Source: Candidatus Yaniella excrementigallinarum (GTDB lineage Bacteria > Actinomycetota > Actinomycetes > Actinomycetales > Micrococcaceae). From it: DNA of 61,767 nucleotides. Both the position numbers and the translations under genes were made by a program. The stretch is from NCBI GenBank assembly GCA_019113675.1, contig DXHA01000025.1, positions 1-61,767 on the forward strand, written 5' to 3'. Shown here one piece after another: positions 7,767 to 16,841 of the stretch. Numbering within the stretch: the first letter of the stretch is position 1; each line of letters starts with the position of its first letter. The notes beneath the pieces were generated by a model. That model searched no databases, was not told where the DNA came from, and worked only from the letters and a program-made list of their open reading frames with translations.

Positions 7767-9001
7767 CGGTGATTTCCTTCTTCAACAGTGTTTTGTGATT
7801 CATTATCTACGGTGTGCATATCGGGTTCGGTACCTTCGGTGGTAGCTTCATGGGCCTGCGGGTCAAGCTCCGGTAACCGAATCAAAAAGGTAGACCCCTC
7901 GCCTACAGCCGAGTCCACAAGAATTTCGCCACCGTGGTTCGAAACGGTATGTTTGACGATACTTAATCCCAGTCCTGTACCACCGGTGGCCCGCGAGCGC
8001 GCCGAATCTACTCGGTAGAATCGTTCAAAGATGCGTTCTCGCTCTTCATCGGCAATCCCGGGGCCTTGATCCCGGACAGCTATGTGGACCACGTCTTCGT
8101 GCTTGGTGACCTCGACCCATACGTTTGAGCCGTCTGGCGAATATGTCACCGCATTGTCTATTAGGTTGCGGATGGCGGTCATCAGCTGATCATAATCTCC
8201 ATACACCGAAAGCGGTTCTGGCTGTCGACTGTGGATGGCGATATCGCGAGACGATGCTTCTGTACGCACTCGGTCGATGGCGTCTGATACGAGCCGGGTA
8301 ATGTCAAGGGGTTCAGCAGTTTCAACGATGTCGCGACCCTGCAGTCGAGACAGTGAGATCACATCCTGAACCAATGCGGATAGTCGCACAGATTCAATAG
8401 AGAGTCGTTTGGCGAAGTGTCGAACAGCTTCTGGATCATCGGCGGCATCCTCGATTGCTTCGGCCAATAGGCTCATCGCACCCACCGGGGTTTTCAGCTC
8501 ATGGGATACATTTGCCACAAAATCGTGACGAATAGCCTCTGTACGGTGCTGTTGAGAACGATCTTCAGCCATGATCACGATGTACTGGTCCCCAATGGAA
8601 GCTGCACGAAGATGTACTAACCAATTGCCTTCAGCAGCCGATACAGCAGGCAGTTCGAACCGGTAATCATATAATTGTCCAGCAGTACGCACCCTCGAGG
8701 TAAGTTCAGTCAACTGTTTATGGCCCAGCTGGTTGCCACGTACTAGACCGAAAGCATAGGCCGAAGGATTAGCTCGAACTACGGTATCGACGGCGTCAAC
8801 AATCACATAGGCTTGGCCAACCACAGCTAAGACATCCAGGGCACCTTCAGGAATAGACTGTTTGTGTTCCGCTAACCGTTCGATGCGGGAACGTGACGAC
8901 ATTCGGAAGGCGACCATGGCACCGACCGTAATGATGACTCCGGCTAGTCCAGACAGGACAGCTACAGAAACAAGACTTTCCACAGTTGTAACAGTACCCA
9001 T
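7763..9001 (-). CDS. senX3: Sensor histidine kinase SenX3
   Basis: Membrane sensor kinase, about 412 residues from the ATG at 9001, which has GAGG about 10 nt upstream. An in-frame GTG at 9049 is a less likely start. One transmembrane segment (about 7-30) is followed by a PAS-like region (about 60-150), a DHp helix with the phosphorylated His (FVANVSHELKTPVGAM) and a HATPase domain with N-box (NLIDNAVTYS), G1 (DQGPGI) and G2 (GTGLGLSIVKH). No large extracytoplasmic sensor loop is present, as in mycobacterial SenX3, so it probably senses indirectly through the Pst/PhoU system. Confidence 0.92.
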   Translation of the reverse strand: MGTVTTVESLVSVAVLSGLAGVIITVGAMVAFRMSSRSRIERLAEHKQSIPEGALDVLAVVGQAYVIVDAVDTVVRANPSAYAFGLVRGNQLGHKQLTELTSRVRTAGQLYDYRFELPAVSAAEGNWLVHLRAASIGDQYIVIMAEDRSQQHRTEAIRHDFVANVSHELKTPVGAMSLLAEAIEDAADDPEAVRHFAKRLSIESVRLSALVQDVISLSRLQGRDIVETAEPLDITRLVSDAIDRVRTEASSRDIAIHSRQPEPLSVYGDYDQLMTAIRNLIDNAVTYSPDGSNVWVEVTKHEDVVHIAVRDQGPGIADEERERIFERFYRVDSARSRATGGTGLGLSIVKHTVSNHGGEILVDSAVGEGSTFLIRLPELDPQAHEATTEGTEPDMHTVDNESQNTVEEGNHR

Positions 9002-9125
9002 TCTTTTCGCCTCGGGCTGGCCCTTTTCCTCTTTAGGCCCCCAGTACACCCAATTGTTGAGAAGAATTCATAACTTATTCACTTTGGCTTCGGCACAGGT
9101 CGCATAGAAAGCATCGGCCTGAACA

Positions 9126-9926
9126 TCAGGTTACAAACGTATTCCACCAAGCTGCCTGCCACCATTCCAGATCTGGATGTGGCACAACCTTGGTTCGCCC
9201 CGCCACACCACTGATTGTGGTAACGGCAGAGATGCCGTGCAACGTGTTGGCAAACCAGACTGGAAATCGGCCGGAGGCTATTTGTTGTATTGTCACCGGT
9301 CTGCGAGTCACCAAAATATTATGAGTTTTTGCCTGCTGGGCGATGCGCTGTGCAGCGATGGAGGGCAATTGCTGTACAGCTTGGCACAACACGAGTTGCC
9401 GAGTATCCGGCCAGATCAAAAGTGCACCGGTAGAGGCTTCATGGACCTTGCCGCCGTCGTGAAGTACAACGTCGTCAGCGGGTGCATTGCGAACCATTCT
9501 GCTCAACATGGCGATGTCGGGGCCCTTTACCGTTGGCAGTTTGCGCGGATCGGTCGCTGCGGGGATCCACAGACTGGTGGTTTGTCGAGCTGGTGGTGCA
9601 GATCTGACCAACAGCACAATCCGCCAAGCTCCTTGATAGGGCTCGACGCTGATTCGTGGAAAGAAATCCGTGCCCGGATATTGTTGTGAAAGTTCACGGA
9701 GCTGTTGGTCAAGCATTGCAGTAAAATGCTGGGCAGCTATAGGCGCTAAGTGTTCAGGCGACTGGGTAGCAATACCAGCCATAAACCGTTGGACATGATC
9801 GTCTAGGCCCCATGTTTCGCCGGACCGTACCCGCCAGGAATCGGCTACCAACAAGGTTTCGTTTTCCGATGTTGCTATGGGATAAAAGGTATTCTCCGAC
9901 CAAAGAAAAGACTGTGGCAAACTCAC
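9126..9926 (-). CDS. pabC: Aminodeoxychorismate lyase (class IV aminotransferase fold)
   Basis: PLP enzyme expected to split 4-amino-4-deoxychorismate into 4-aminobenzoate and pyruvate, the third step of the pABA branch of folate synthesis. The 266 residues show the fold-type IV pattern: an Arg-rich block, the candidate PLP lysine in VKGPDIAML, and the EAST block (GKVHEASTGALLIW). Sequence similarity by eye is only moderate, so a D-amino acid or branched-chain aminotransferase is possible. The strongest support is context: its GTG start overlaps the pabB stop (GTGA), which implies a coupled pabB-pabC unit. Confidence 0.8.
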   Translation of the reverse strand: MSLPQSFLWSENTFYPIATSENETLLVADSWRVRSGETWGLDDHVQRFMAGIATQSPEHLAPIAAQHFTAMLDQQLRELSQQYPGTDFFPRISVEPYQGAWRIVLLVRSAPPARQTTSLWIPAATDPRKLPTVKGPDIAMLSRMVRNAPADDVVLHDGGKVHEASTGALLIWPDTRQLVLCQAVQQLPSIAAQRIAQQAKTHNILVTRRPVTIQQIASGRFPVWFANTLHGISAVTTISGVAGRTKVVPHPDLEWWQAAWWNTFVT

Positions 9927-11899
9927 TGTAATTCCTCTGCTATACAGTCGATCAGCGCTTGGGCTTTCAAAAGTTTTTCTTGGTTTTCGGCGGCTGGGTC
10001 AGACCCTACGACGACGGCGCCTCCAGCGCCGATGCTCAAGTGTCCGTCGTCTAACACCATGGTCCGGATGACGACGCTGAGCTCGGCGGTATTGTTATCG
10101 CCAACCCATCCCATGGCACCCGAATAAATACCTCGCGGGCCGGCTTCTAGCTCGTCGAGGGCTGCCAAGCTGGCCAGTTTGGGCGCACCGGTCATTGATC
10201 CACCAGGAAATACCGCAGCCAAGGCATCAGTTACCGGAGTGCCCGGTAATAATTGACCGGTCACGGTGGTCACTAGCTGATGCACTGTAGCGAAGGATTC
10301 TACCGCCATAAGTTTTGGAACCTGAACTGATCCGGGAACTGTCACGGGTGCTAGATCATCGCGCAGCAGATCGGCAATCATGAGATTTTCAGATTGGGTT
10401 TTCGGATCGCGAGCCAGCTGTTTGGCGATCTCGACATCCAGGTACGGATCGTGACTACGAGCGACGGTTCCTTTTATTGGCTTTGATTCTATGGTGCCTT
10501 CAGTGTCAACACTGAAGTATTTTTCAGGTGATGCCGCTAGGATTTCAAGCTTGTCGTCGAATGTGTTGAATCGTAAATAACCAGCATAGGGTGCCGGATT
10601 ACGGCTACGTAGCCGCAGGTAAAGCTGCAGACCATCCAGGTCATCGGCATCCATGGTGAATGTGTCCGTGAAGCAAATGCCAGCAGCGTCCCCGTAATCG
10701 AGCTGCTTTTGGATACGGGTCACAGCTTGTTGATATTCCTCGGCTGACAAACGCCAACGGCCATTGATGCTGCTGCGTTCAGTGACTGTACTATCGGGTG
10801 TTGGATCAAATACCAGAGCCGATTCTAAAACGTCCAATAAGGATGCATCTTGGTACGCAAACAGCACGGTCCGCTGATGGTGATGGTCATAGCGTAAAAA
10901 TGCTTGCGGGCGGATCCAATAAGCGTCCGGAGTGCTAGCGCGCCACCTATTTCGGGGTCCGGCTATGGTGGTTTGTTTGGCTTCATATCCGAGATATCCA
11001 ACCCAGCCTCCGGTAAACCCAGGAAAATTCGGGACGTGAGCAGGCTGCCACGAGTGGTCAGCAATGTATTCCAAGACGTCCCCGTTCAGGCTGTACAGAG
11101 TGTCATTAGTTTCTACGTCTAACTGGTTGGTTGCCACGTCCCAGCGGATCGTCTGGGCTAGCGGACCATGATTTGTGCCCAATAATGAGGTCTTACCCTG
11201 GCCTAAATGCGCCGAGGCCGAATCTAACCAGAATGCCGCAGATGCTTGAGCTTGTAAATTTATAAAAGTGCTCGATGTGTCGAGTTCTCCCGCTAACTGG
11301 CGAGTAAAAACATTGACACGTTGACCTGGAGCCCTTGGGACCATCGGTTCTTGGACAGCATGAGTCTGTCTGGGAGCCAGCGCTAAAAAATTATCAATTA
11401 GCGTAGCTCCAACCGTCGATTGCAACGCTGCCGGATCGGCGTGAATCCCCCAGTGGTGGGTGCCCTGGACTCGGAAAGCTAATACGGCGTCATTCTCATC
11501 GGTAGCATGAATGCTAAATTCCGTGGGCGCCATACTGACTAACCGCCACGGATGATAACTGATAAGTGCTGTTGGGTTAGGCAGGCCGGCAAAAATGCCG
11601 CTGGCTGAATGGTTGTGCGTTAGCAGTTGCCCATAGATTGGTTGAGCCCGCGCCGTTGTCCTATGACCGTAGGCTGCTGCCAAATGCTGGTAACCGGCAC
11701 CAATAGCAAGTACAGGTAGATTCGGTACCGATTTTAACGACTCTAAATCGACTCTTCCCGTACCGTGGCCAATCACCACGTGGGTATAGTCTTCCAAGTG
11801 CAAATCAGCCAACTCGGTGGCGGCGATAATCTGCACCGCCCCGAGTTGATGTGCGAGGATTCGGGTTGTAAAGCCGTGATTATCGATGACAAGAATCAT
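9923..11899 (-). CDS. pabB: Aminodeoxychorismate synthase, PabA-PabB fusion with degenerate glutaminase domain
   Basis: A 658-residue two-domain protein. The C-terminal part (about 200-658) is a chorismate-binding synthase with SPEKYF, SKPIKGTVAR, PGGSMTGAPK and GAGGAVVVGSDP, and should aminate chorismate. The N-terminal 190 residues align with class I glutamine amidotransferases (MILVIDN start, NFLALA end), but the catalytic block GVCLGHQ is AIGAGYQ here, so the Cys is Gly (about residue 67). The PGPG oxyanion loop is also changed, to GHGTG, and HPES is HADPA. The domain should not hydrolyse glutamine. It may be structural, rely on free ammonia, or be served by a separate amidotransferase. 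An anthranilate synthase role is less likely beside pabC. Confidence 0.87.
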   Translation of the reverse strand: MILVIDNHGFTTRILAHQLGAVQIIAATELADLHLEDYTHVVIGHGTGRVDLESLKSVPNLPVLAIGAGYQHLAAAYGHRTTARAQPIYGQLLTHNHSASGIFAGLPNPTALISYHPWRLVSMAPTEFSIHATDENDAVLAFRVQGTHHWGIHADPAALQSTVGATLIDNFLALAPRQTHAVQEPMVPRAPGQRVNVFTRQLAGELDTSSTFINLQAQASAAFWLDSASAHLGQGKTSLLGTNHGPLAQTIRWDVATNQLDVETNDTLYSLNGDVLEYIADHSWQPAHVPNFPGFTGGWVGYLGYEAKQTTIAGPRNRWRASTPDAYWIRPQAFLRYDHHHQRTVLFAYQDASLLDVLESALVFDPTPDSTVTERSSINGRWRLSAEEYQQAVTRIQKQLDYGDAAGICFTDTFTMDADDLDGLQLYLRLRSRNPAPYAGYLRFNTFDDKLEILAASPEKYFSVDTEGTIESKPIKGTVARSHDPYLDVEIAKQLARDPKTQSENLMIADLLRDDLAPVTVPGSVQVPKLMAVESFATVHQLVTTVTGQLLPGTPVTDALAAVFPGGSMTGAPKLASLAALDELEAGPRGIYSGAMGWVGDNNTAELSVVIRTMVLDDGHLSIGAGGAVVVGSDPAAENQEKLLKAQALIDCIAEELQ

Positions 11900-11922
11900 G
11901 CGGGCTAATCACGACTCGGAGG

Positions 11923-12669
11923 TCATTTGCCCTGAGCGGCAACGGCGGCAGCACCAGCTGCCGCAGCATCTGGATCCAGGAAGCGGGCTTTGGTCACCGG
12001 CTGCATATTGGCATCCATCGCATAGGCAAATGGGATACCGGTGGGCAAATTGAGTTCAGAAATGTCGTCGTCGGAGATACCCTCGAGGTGCTTCACAAGG
12101 GCACGTAATGAATTACCGTGAGCCACGACGAGAACCGTTTTTCCACTTGCCAATTGGGGCACAATGTTGTCATACCAATATGGGAGCAGACGATCGACGA
12201 CGTCCTTGAGGCATTCGGTGCGTGGAATGTCCTCACCCAGCAGAGCGTAGCGTTCGTCGCGGTACTGGGAAAATTCTTCGTCGTCATTCAGCATTGGCGG
12301 TGGAGTATCGTAAGAGCGACGCCAGGTCATGAACTTTTCGTCGCCGTGCTTTTCACGGATTTCGGCTTTGTTCATACCTTGTAGCGCACCATAATGGCGT
12401 TCATTCAAACGCCAAGTCCGCTGGGTTGGGATCCATTGACGGTCGGCGGTTTCAAGCGCCAGATTAGCTGTGGTGATGGCACGACGCAGCAACGAAGTGT
12501 GTACGACGTCGGGTAGAAGACTTTCGTCTTTGAGCAGTTGTCCGGCACGGGCTGCCTCGGTACGACCTTTATCAGTCAGTGGGACATCCACCCAACCGGT
12601 AAATTGGTTGAGCTCATTCCAGGTGGACTGCCCGTGGCGCAGTAAAACCAGTTTTGATGTTGTAGCCAT
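11923..12669 (-). CDS. gpmA: 2,3-bisphosphoglycerate-dependent phosphoglycerate mutase
   Basis: Glycolytic enzyme that interconverts 3- and 2-phosphoglycerate through a phospho-histidine. In 248 residues the catalytic [18 protein letters not shown] lies at about 8-25, with the acid/base Glu in [11 protein letters not shown] (about 88-98) and the second His in [11 protein letters not shown] (about 183-193). Length and motifs are typical. It lies 23 bp upstream of pabB and 21 bp downstream of the DUF2516 gene, all on the minus strand. In several actinobacteria gpmA is close to senX3-regX3; here two pab genes are inserted between them. Confidence 0.95.
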   Translation of the reverse strand: MATTSKLVLLRHGQSTWNELNQFTGWVDVPLTDKGRTEAARAGQLLKDESLLPDVVHTSLLRRAITTANLALETADRQWIPTQRTWRLNERHYGALQGMNKAEIREKHGDEKFMTWRRSYDTPPPMLNDDEEFSQYRDERYALLGEDIPRTECLKDVVDRLLPYWYDNIVPQLASGKTVLVVAHGNSLRALVKHLEGISDDDISELNLPTGIPFAYAMDANMQPVTKARFLDPDAAAAGAAAVAAQGK

Positions 12670-12690
12670 GGGGGTAACTTTACCTGGTTA

Positions 12691-13002
12691 TTACGTCCAG
12701 ATTTCGAATTGGCGTTTCGGACCGGCGAGATACACACCGGCAGCGATAATGGAAGCAAGCCCAAATAGCCCCATCTGCCCACCGTAGAACACGGTTAACG
12801 CAGCTGAACCCAAACCAAAAATCAGCGCGCCACCGAGGATTAATAGCCAGGTAGCCTTGGTCTGGTTGGTGTGGTTTTCAAAGGCAGTAGTAGGGCGACG
12901 TGCAGCATCTGCCATTGCCCAAATCACCATACCTGCACCCACCAGTGCCAACCCGGCCTGCAGACCGTATTCAATCATCACAACTATGTGCAAAAAGTCC
13001 AT
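12691..13002 (-). CDS. DUF2516 family membrane protein
   Basis: A 103-residue protein with three hydrophobic segments (about 5-30, 48-66 and 70-88) and a short polar end, matching the DUF2516 family of small actinobacterial membrane proteins. Function unknown. TAGACT on the minus strand (13009-13014) ends 6 nt before the ATG and no Shine-Dalgarno is visible, so it is probably leaderless. It is divergent from tmk and lies upstream of gpmA with which it may be co-transcribed. Confidence 0.85.
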   Translation of the reverse strand: MDFLHIVVMIEYGLQAGLALVGAGMVIWAMADAARRPTTAFENHTNQTKATWLLILGGALIFGLGSAALTVFYGGQMGLFGLASIIAAGVYLAGPKRQFEIWT

Positions 13003-13008
13003 AGGATT

Positions 13009-13014
13009 AGTCTA
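13009..13014 (-). promoter_or_regulatory. Candidate -10 box for leaderless DUF2516-gpmA transcript
   Basis: TAGACT, a typical actinobacterial TANNNT box, lies 6 nt before the ATG at 13002. No good -35 is evident. A second box on the plus strand, TAGGCT at 13026-13031, is a candidate -10 for tmk, whose leader would carry an AAAGG ribosome-binding site. Confidence 0.45.
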
Positions 13015-13061
13015 GTAGGCGGCACTAGGCTATGGGGCCATACCATCAGAAAGGTTGCGAT

Positions 13062-13691
13062 ATGACGGGGCTATTTGTAGTGTTTGAAGGCGCCGACGGC
13101 ACAGGAAAGTCCACGCAGGTGTCGGCTACGGCTCAAGCGCTGCAGCAGGCCGGACACGAAGTGATTATTACTCGAGAGCCCGGCGGCTCCGATGTCGCTG
13201 AAGCATTACGCTCGCTTGTTTTAGACCCGACCACAACCGTTGATGACATGACGGAAACGTTACTTTTCGCCGCCGCACGAGCTGACCACATGGCGAAAAC
13301 GATTCGGCCGGCCTTAGACGCCGGAAAGATAGTGATCTCGGATCGCTTCGTTGGCTCATCCGTTGCCTACCAAAGTGCCGGCCGCGGGGTATCTCAACAC
13401 GTAGTAGAAGAAATTAATCAATATGCCACCGGAGCGGTCAGCCCAGATATAACAATTGTGCTCGATATGGACACCGGGCTTGCCGATACTCGACGTGATA
13501 CTCGCGGTACTGTGGTTGACCGAATGGAATCAGCTCCAGACGGTTTCCAAGAGGCTGTGCGCGCTTCCTTTTTAGTTCAGGCCGAGACCGCACCAGAACG
13601 TCACCTTGTTATTAACGCAGACCAGCCAGCAAGCACCATCACCGATCAAATCCTGACTTACCTGCAAACTCACCACGGAGTAACACTGTAA
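13062..13691 (+). CDS. tmk: Thymidylate kinase
   Basis: Phosphorylates dTMP to dTDP with ATP. The 209 residues from the ATG at 13062 (AAAGG upstream) contain the P-loop FEGADGTGKST (about 8-18), the substrate motif REPGG (about 44-48), the catalytic DR block VISDRFVGSSVAYQS (about 92-106) and the TRRDTRG lid. A longer frame starts at 13032 but lacks homology. Its stop overlaps the holB start by one base, so the two are translationally coupled; this tmk-holB order is widespread. Confidence 0.95.
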   Translation: MTGLFVVFEGADGTGKSTQVSATAQALQQAGHEVIITREPGGSDVAEALRSLVLDPTTTVDDMTETLLFAAARADHMAKTIRPALDAGKIVISDRFVGSSVAYQSAGRGVSQHVVEEINQYATGAVSPDITIVLDMDTGLADTRRDTRGTVVDRMESAPDGFQEAVRASFLVQAETAPERHLVINADQPASTITDQILTYLQTHHGVTL

Positions 13692-14863
13692 TGGCCAACC
13701 CAGTCTGGCAATCCCTAGCCGGCCAGCAGGCGGTCATCGCCCAACTGAGTCGCCCCGAAACAATCAAAGCCCCAGCTCATGCGTGGTTATTCACCGGGCC
13801 ACCCGGATCCGGGCGCTCACTAGCTGCCCGAGCTTTCGCTCAAACCTTGCAATGCGAACAGTCCGATCTCAACGATCGCGGCTGTGGCCAATGCCAAGCC
13901 TGTATTACCATTGCGGCAGGCACCCATGCCGATGTCAATATTGTCACCACCGAAAAGGTGCAATACGCCATCGAAGATGTCCGTGACCTTGTGACGGATG
14001 CCTATGACCGCCCCTCCACCGGGCGTTGGCGCATCATCATTATTGAAGACGCAGATCGAATGACCGAACGCGCCACCAATGTGTTATTAAAGGCCATAGA
14101 AGAGCCACCCGAACGAACCATCTGGATGCTCTCGGCGCCGTCACCGGCCGATGTGTTAGTAACCATCCGGTCACGAACCCGACATATGAACTTAGTAATC
14201 CCTACCGTCGACGACGTTGCACAGCTATTGACCTCCCGCGACGGTATTGAACCCCAGCTGGCCCAGCATTGCGCTCGCGCATCACAGTCGCACGTTGGGG
14301 TAGCCCGCTGGCTGGCTCGTTCTTCAGAAGCCCGCGAACGCCGCGATATGATTGTTCATTTGCCATTCACGGTCCGCTCCGCATCAGCGGCTATGGAGTC
14401 TGCTGACAACTTGCACAAACTCGTTCAAACGGAGGCCGAAGCCTCCTCTAATGATCGTAATACGGCTGAACGAGCCCGTCTGCTACGTTCGCTAGGCCTG
14501 GCCGAGGATGAGGCTGTCCCGCCAAAACTCCGGGTACACATCCGGCGAATGGAAGATAATCAAACGGCGCGAAACCGCAGGGCGATCCATGATGCACTGG
14601 ATAGAGCTATGATTGATCTTTCCGGTATTTACCGCGACTTACTCGTGTTGCACCTAGCGTCTACAGCAACACTTATTAATGAGCACATGCGGGCAAAACT
14701 CACCGAATATAGCACCACGGTAACGGCTGAGCATTGTCTTGGCGCCTTAGACGCTATAAATACGGCACGTCAGCGACTCGCAGGGAATGTACCCCCGCAG
14801 TTGGCTCTGGAAGCGATGCTGTTAGCATTTATACCTCGCACCCGTCGGCACGCACCGCTATAA
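13691..14863 (+). CDS. holB: DNA polymerase III delta' subunit
   Basis: Clamp-loader subunit, 390 residues, that helps load the beta sliding clamp. The AAA+ N-terminus has a P-loop (TGPPGSGRS, about 31-39), four zinc-ligand cysteines (CEQSDLNDRGCGQCQAC, about 54-70), and a Walker B-like IIIEDAD with VLLKAIEEPP. The P-loop Lys is replaced by Arg, as is common in delta' proteins that do not hydrolyse ATP. The C-terminal half is helical and divergent. It is coupled to tmk and followed 16 bp later by a lipoprotein hydrolase gene. Confidence 0.93.
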   Translation: MANPVWQSLAGQQAVIAQLSRPETIKAPAHAWLFTGPPGSGRSLAARAFAQTLQCEQSDLNDRGCGQCQACITIAAGTHADVNIVTTEKVQYAIEDVRDLVTDAYDRPSTGRWRIIIIEDADRMTERATNVLLKAIEEPPERTIWMLSAPSPADVLVTIRSRTRHMNLVIPTVDDVAQLLTSRDGIEPQLAQHCARASQSHVGVARWLARSSEARERRDMIVHLPFTVRSASAAMESADNLHKLVQTEAEASSNDRNTAERARLLRSLGLAEDEAVPPKLRVHIRRMEDNQTARNRRAIHDALDRAMIDLSGIYRDLLVLHLASTATLINEHMRAKLTEYSTTVTAEHCLGALDAINTARQRLAGNVPPQLALEAMLLAFIPRTRRHAPL

Positions 14864-14879
14864 CTTCGTAAAGGAACCA

Positions 14880-16415
14880 ATGTCTACCACCACACGCCCG
14901 CTGGCTGCCTTCGCCGCTGCATTTGCGCTAGTGCTTACGGCCTGCTCCTCCGATGCACCTGGGCAGACAAAAGACGAGCAGGTGGAATCGGCACCTGCAG
15001 GCCTGGAAACGTTCTATGAACAAGACATTACGTGGGATACCTGCGATGACAACGACGATTTTGAATGTGGCACGGTAGAGGTTCCCATGGATTACGAGAA
15101 CCCTGACGACAAAAGCATTGAGATACATGTAACTCGTGCCACCGAAACAGCAACGGAACAACCCATGTTATTTAATCCAGGTGGCCCAGGTTCGTCCGGG
15201 ATTTCGTTTGTTCAGGACTCATTGAGTTCCATGCTGTCGAAAAATCTGCTCGAGAATATTTCTGCCATTGGTTTTGATCCTCGTGGTGTCGGTGCATCCG
15301 AACCAATTCGGTGCGAAACCGGCGAAGAATTTGACGAGTCTCGCGAGACTGTCTTTGACCCGTCCACACCTGAAGGATGGCAAGAATCTATCGAAGAAAA
15401 TAAGGAATACGGCCAGCAGTGCCTCGAGCACTCAGGCGAAATGGTTAGTTTTGTCGATACAAGCTCTGCTGCCAGAGACATGGATATCATCCGTGCTGCT
15501 TTGGACGAACCACAGCTGAACTATTTTGGGCTGTCCTATGGTACAAAGCTTGGGGCCACATATGCTGAACTATTTCCTGATAATGTTGGCAAATTTGTCT
15601 TAGATTCAGTCCTACCTCCCAGTGCTGAATCCTTCGAAGTGTCAAAAGCACAATCTGCTGGATTCGAACAATCGTTGCACGCCTGGGCAGATTGGTGTGC
15701 CGAAACATCAGACTGCAATATTGGTGAGGATGGCGACGCTGAGTCAGTAATGACTGCGGTGACTGACTTCATCGCCCAGGTTGAAGAAGAACCCATCGAA
15801 TATCCAGATGGACGAACCCAACCGATCTCGGATTTGTTTTTTGGTATTGTCACTCCATTGTATTCGCAAGATAGTTGGGACCTACTTGCCATGGCCTTTG
15901 AACAAGCGCTGGAGGGTGACTACGAAGATTCTCAATATCCCCCACTCTTCTTATATTTCGCTGATACTTACCATGGGCGAATGGACTCCGGAGAATACAG
16001 CAACGAGACTGCTGCGTTTAATGCCATCAACTGTTTGGACTATACCGGCACTGATAGGACTTTCGATGAGGTGACTCAAGAAGCCGAGGAACTTGAAGAA
16101 AATGCCCCGATTTTTGGCAAGTACATGTCATATTCTGCAGGCTGCAACGGATGGCCTGTGGACCCTGTAGAGCCCCTAGAATCAACCGATGCAAAAGGTT
16201 CTGACCCGATTATCGTCAGCGGGCTCACCTCTGATCCAGCCACGCCGTTGCAATTCTCCAAAGATTTAGCGGAAGAACTCGATAACGGTGTTCATATCAC
16301 TGTAGAGGGCGAAGGTCACGGCGCTTATTCCAAAGACAACCAGTGCATTGTTGACGCCATCGACGGGTATATCCTTGAAGATGAACTGCCTGAAGACAAC
16401 ATGGTCTGCGAATAA
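14880..16415 (+). CDS. Secreted alpha/beta-hydrolase lipoprotein, tripeptidyl-aminopeptidase-like
   Basis: Exported hydrolase of 511 residues with a signal peptide and lipobox LTACSSD (Cys about 22). The fold shows the oxyanion HGGP-like block NPGGPGSSGISF, the nucleophile elbow GLSYGTKLG (Ser in LSYG), and a C-terminal TAP-like domain with VSGLTSDPATPLQFS and the catalytic His in EGEGHGAY. These match Streptomyces SlpD/SlpE and TAP proteases, which release N-terminal peptides. The protein is strongly acidic, which fits a halotolerant exoenzyme. AAGGA precedes the start. In many actinobacteria this gene follows tmk-holB. Confidence 0.9.
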   Translation: MSTTTRPLAAFAAAFALVLTACSSDAPGQTKDEQVESAPAGLETFYEQDITWDTCDDNDDFECGTVEVPMDYENPDDKSIEIHVTRATETATEQPMLFNPGGPGSSGISFVQDSLSSMLSKNLLENISAIGFDPRGVGASEPIRCETGEEFDESRETVFDPSTPEGWQESIEENKEYGQQCLEHSGEMVSFVDTSSAARDMDIIRAALDEPQLNYFGLSYGTKLGATYAELFPDNVGKFVLDSVLPPSAESFEVSKAQSAGFEQSLHAWADWCAETSDCNIGEDGDAESVMTAVTDFIAQVEEEPIEYPDGRTQPISDLFFGIVTPLYSQDSWDLLAMAFEQALEGDYEDSQYPPLFLYFADTYHGRMDSGEYSNETAAFNAINCLDYTGTDRTFDEVTQEAEELEENAPIFGKYMSYSAGCNGWPVDPVEPLESTDAKGSDPIIVSGLTSDPATPLQFSKDLAEELDNGVHITVEGEGHGAYSKDNQCIVDAIDGYILEDELPEDNMVCE

Positions 16416-16489
16416 ATCTATAGCGTTTTGACCAATGAGATAAAAACTGGCTAAGATCTTATCGGACCACGTTAGACTTAACGTTCCGC

Positions 16490-16562
16490 GCCGACTTAGC
16501 TCAGCTGGTAGAGCAGCTCCCTCGTAAAGAGCAGGTCACCGGTTCGAATCCGGTAGTCGGCT
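16490..16562 (+). tRNA. tRNA-Thr (CGT)
   Basis: A 73-nt cloverleaf. Acceptor arm GCCGACT (16490-16496) pairs with AGTCGGC (16555-16561 with 16554), and the discriminator base follows. The D-arm is AGCTCAGCTGGTAGAGC, the anticodon loop CTCGTAA gives CGT (Thr, ACG codon), and the T-arm contains GGTTCGAATCC. No CCA is encoded. A TAGACT element at 16473-16478 is a candidate -10. Confidence 0.95.
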
Positions 16563-16583
16563 CTGTCCACTTGAAGAGGTACC

Positions 16584-16627
16584 GCCCCGGAGCCCCACCC
16601 ATTGATGCGGGCCCCGGGGCTTTTATT
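16584..16627 (+). terminator. Intrinsic terminator of tRNA-Thr
   Basis: Arms 16584-16595 and 16609-16620 form a GC-rich stem with one A-C mismatch and a 13-nt loop, followed by TTTTATT. It lies 21 bp after the tRNA. Confidence 0.85.
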
Positions 16628-16759
16628 TATGTTGTCCCGTGGCTATATCTGATTTGGCCGTCGTGTATGTGCACGACCGCTACACCCACTACAAGGGGCA
16701 TCGTTTCGTTCAGGTGTCCCTCAGGGCATTCCACATACGTCTTCCAGTCGTTAACCACA

Positions 16760-16801
16760 AGATCCGTTCTACTCCGCTAAAACATGAAGTAGAACGGATC
16801 T
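16760..16801. repeat. Perfect 14-bp inverted repeat between tRNA-Thr and the MFS gene
   Basis: AGATCCGTTCTACT (16760-16773) is perfectly repeated in inverse orientation at 16788-16801 around a 14-nt loop. It lies 40 bp after the MFS stop codon on the minus strand, so it may terminate the tetR-MFS operon, but there is no U-run on either side. The rest of 16628-16841 contains no gene that I recognise. Confidence 0.65.
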
Positions 16802-16841
16802 ATCAGCAACAACAGTTTATCGAACCTCGTCGGCCTGTTAG

